This document shows, piece after piece, positions 13,196 through 13,491 of a stretch of 13,491 nucleotides of DNA. The DNA is from Lentisphaeria bacterium (GTDB lineage: Bacteria > Verrucomicrobiota > Lentisphaeria > Oligosphaerales > Oligosphaeraceae). The translations under genes were made by a program, and so were the position numbers. Under the pieces are notes generated by a model, which saw only the letters and a program-made list of their open reading frames with translations, did no database searches and was not told the DNA's origin. The stretch is taken from assembly GCA_024405235.1 (NCBI GenBank), contig JAKSPA010000021.1, positions 1 to 13,491 on the forward strand, given 5' to 3'. The first letter of the stretch is position 1. Each line of letters starts with the position of its first letter.

Positions 13196-13235
13196 CGAGT
13201 GCGGCGATTACGGATTCTGAAGGTCGCCGCACTCG
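13196..13235 (+). terminator. Strong stem-loop after fucO
   Basis: CGAGTGCGGCGA (13196-13207) is the exact reverse complement of TCGCCGCACTCG (13224-13235), giving a 12-bp GC-rich stem with a 16-nt loop, starting 9 nt after the fucO stop. Only TTT follows, so it is a terminator of limited T-tract quality or a 3'-end-protecting structure. Confidence 0.65.
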
Positions 13236-13288
13236 TTTGCAAGCGCCGGAGCGATGATATTATAGAGAGGGGGTCATTATTGAAGATA

Positions 13289-13339
13289 TTAATGCGGAGC
13301 GATGAGCGCCGCGTCAGCGGCAGTACGGGCGTTCACGCC
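13289..13339. repeat. Hairpin-bearing intergenic repeat, copy A (51 bp)
   Basis: It shares its sequence with copy B except in one loop. It starts TTAATGCGGAGCGATGAG, then hairpin GCCGC-GTCA-GCGGC (13308-13321), AGTACG, then hairpin GGCG-TTCA-CGCC (13328-13339), again followed by AGTAC. The stems are intact in both copies. Confidence 0.7.
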
Positions 13340-13344
13340 AGTAC

Positions 13345-13412
13345 AATTCTCAATTCATAATTCTCAATTCTCAATTAGTCCAGAATGCAGAATTAATTGA
13401 GAATGCTCAATT
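13345..13412. repeat. AATTCTCAATT direct and inverted units
   Basis: AATTCTCAATT occurs at 13345-13355 and as an overlapping double unit at 13359-13376. The inverse, AATTGAGAAT, is at 13395-13404, and CTCAATT at 13406-13412. AATTGAG (13395-13401) can pair with CTCAATT (13406-13412) over AATG, or AATTGAGAAT can pair with ATTCTCAATT (13367-13376), giving two competing folds. It separates the two long hairpin repeats. Confidence 0.65.
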
Positions 13413-13460
13413 AATGCGGAGCGATGAGCGCCGCGAAGCGGCAGTACGGGCGTTCACGCC
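13411..13460. repeat. Hairpin-bearing intergenic repeat, copy B (50 bp)
   Basis: Matches copy A base for base except that the first hairpin loop is GAA instead of GTCA, while its GCCGC/GCGGC stem is kept. After the second hairpin it continues GCCCTCTT into a third hairpin. Confidence 0.7.
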
Positions 13461-13469
13461 GCCCTCTTA

Positions 13470-13491
13470 GCGCCGTCAGGCGCAGTACGCG
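13470..13491. repeat. Third hairpin module GCGCC-GTCA-GGCGC with AGTACG, cut by the window edge
   Basis: GCGCC (13470-13474) pairs with GGCGC (13479-13483) around the same GTCA loop seen in copy A, and is again followed by AGTACG (13484-13489). The repeated plan of stem, small loop and AGTACG suggests a modular array continuing beyond the window. Confidence 0.55.

Larger units (their letters stand above)
13187..13491. other. 305-bp gene-free tail of nested repeats
   Basis: Beyond the fucO stem-loop no credible gene is visible. The stretch carries three copies of GGAGCGATGA (13248-13257, 13296-13305, 13418-13427), two longer GC-rich repeat copies, AATTCTCAATT units in both orientations, and a third hairpin at the very edge. 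Short open frames beginning MRSDERR occur in both long copies, but a one-base loop difference puts them out of frame with each other, so selection is more likely on structure than on protein. Confidence 0.6.

Noticed and set aside
13345..13412. CRISPR array
   Set aside because: Units are 11 nt or less, overlap each other, and lack unique spacers of regular length.
13292..13466. Small proteins starting MRSDERR in both repeat copies
   Set aside because: A one-base loop difference shifts the frames after the seventh codon, so the copies do not conserve a protein, only the stems.

Overview
The window looks like a chromosomal segment of a Gram-negative bacterium: moderately GC-rich genes, the standard genetic code, and secreted or envelope proteins. 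Housekeeping enzymes flank it on both sides. A PVC-type lineage (Lentisphaerota, Kiritimatiellota or Verrucomicrobiota) is my guess from general character only; nothing here fixes the taxon.

Left part (1-3286, minus strand): a compact leftward gene set running argF (ornithine carbamoyltransferase), pyrB (an unusually long aspartate carbamoyltransferase), an S66 LD-carboxypeptidase, and then the start of a secreted protein that leaves the window. The first three are closely packed. They join two carbamoyl-phosphate-consuming steps (arginine and pyrimidine synthesis) with a muropeptide-recycling type enzyme.

Centre (3287-11902, plus strand): an 823-bp AT-rich spacer with several inverted repeats and a cluster of ACTATACT/AGTATAGT octamers precedes a rightward gene train. 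The train is a small winged-helix protein, an FtsZ/tubulin-superfamily GTPase, a Hanks-type Ser/Thr kinase with a duplicated N-terminal motif, a membrane-anchored ABC-type solute-binding protein with no transporter beside it, a TrkH-type K+ channel subunit with about 300 extra N-terminal residues forming about eight membrane segments, and a TrkA/KtrA-type RCK regulator. The first two genes and the repeats before them resemble the layout of a TubR-TubZ-tubC partition module. Here, however, they sit between metabolic genes and lead into a kinase and a potassium transporter. This six-gene train is the best candidate for an undescribed system: possibly a tubulin-like filament and a kinase that sense or set an envelope or ionic state through K+ uptake. 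That functional reading is inference.

Right part (11903-13491): fucO (iron-dependent lactaldehyde reductase) has its own TATAAT-type promoter, built on the same octamer, and a strong stem-loop behind its stop codon. The last 200 bp hold a mosaic of repeats: two 50/51-bp copies made of small GC-rich hairpins, each hairpin followed by AGTAC, separated by direct and inverted AATTCTCAATT units. This is probably a dispersed intergenic repeat or structured RNA rather than coding sequence.
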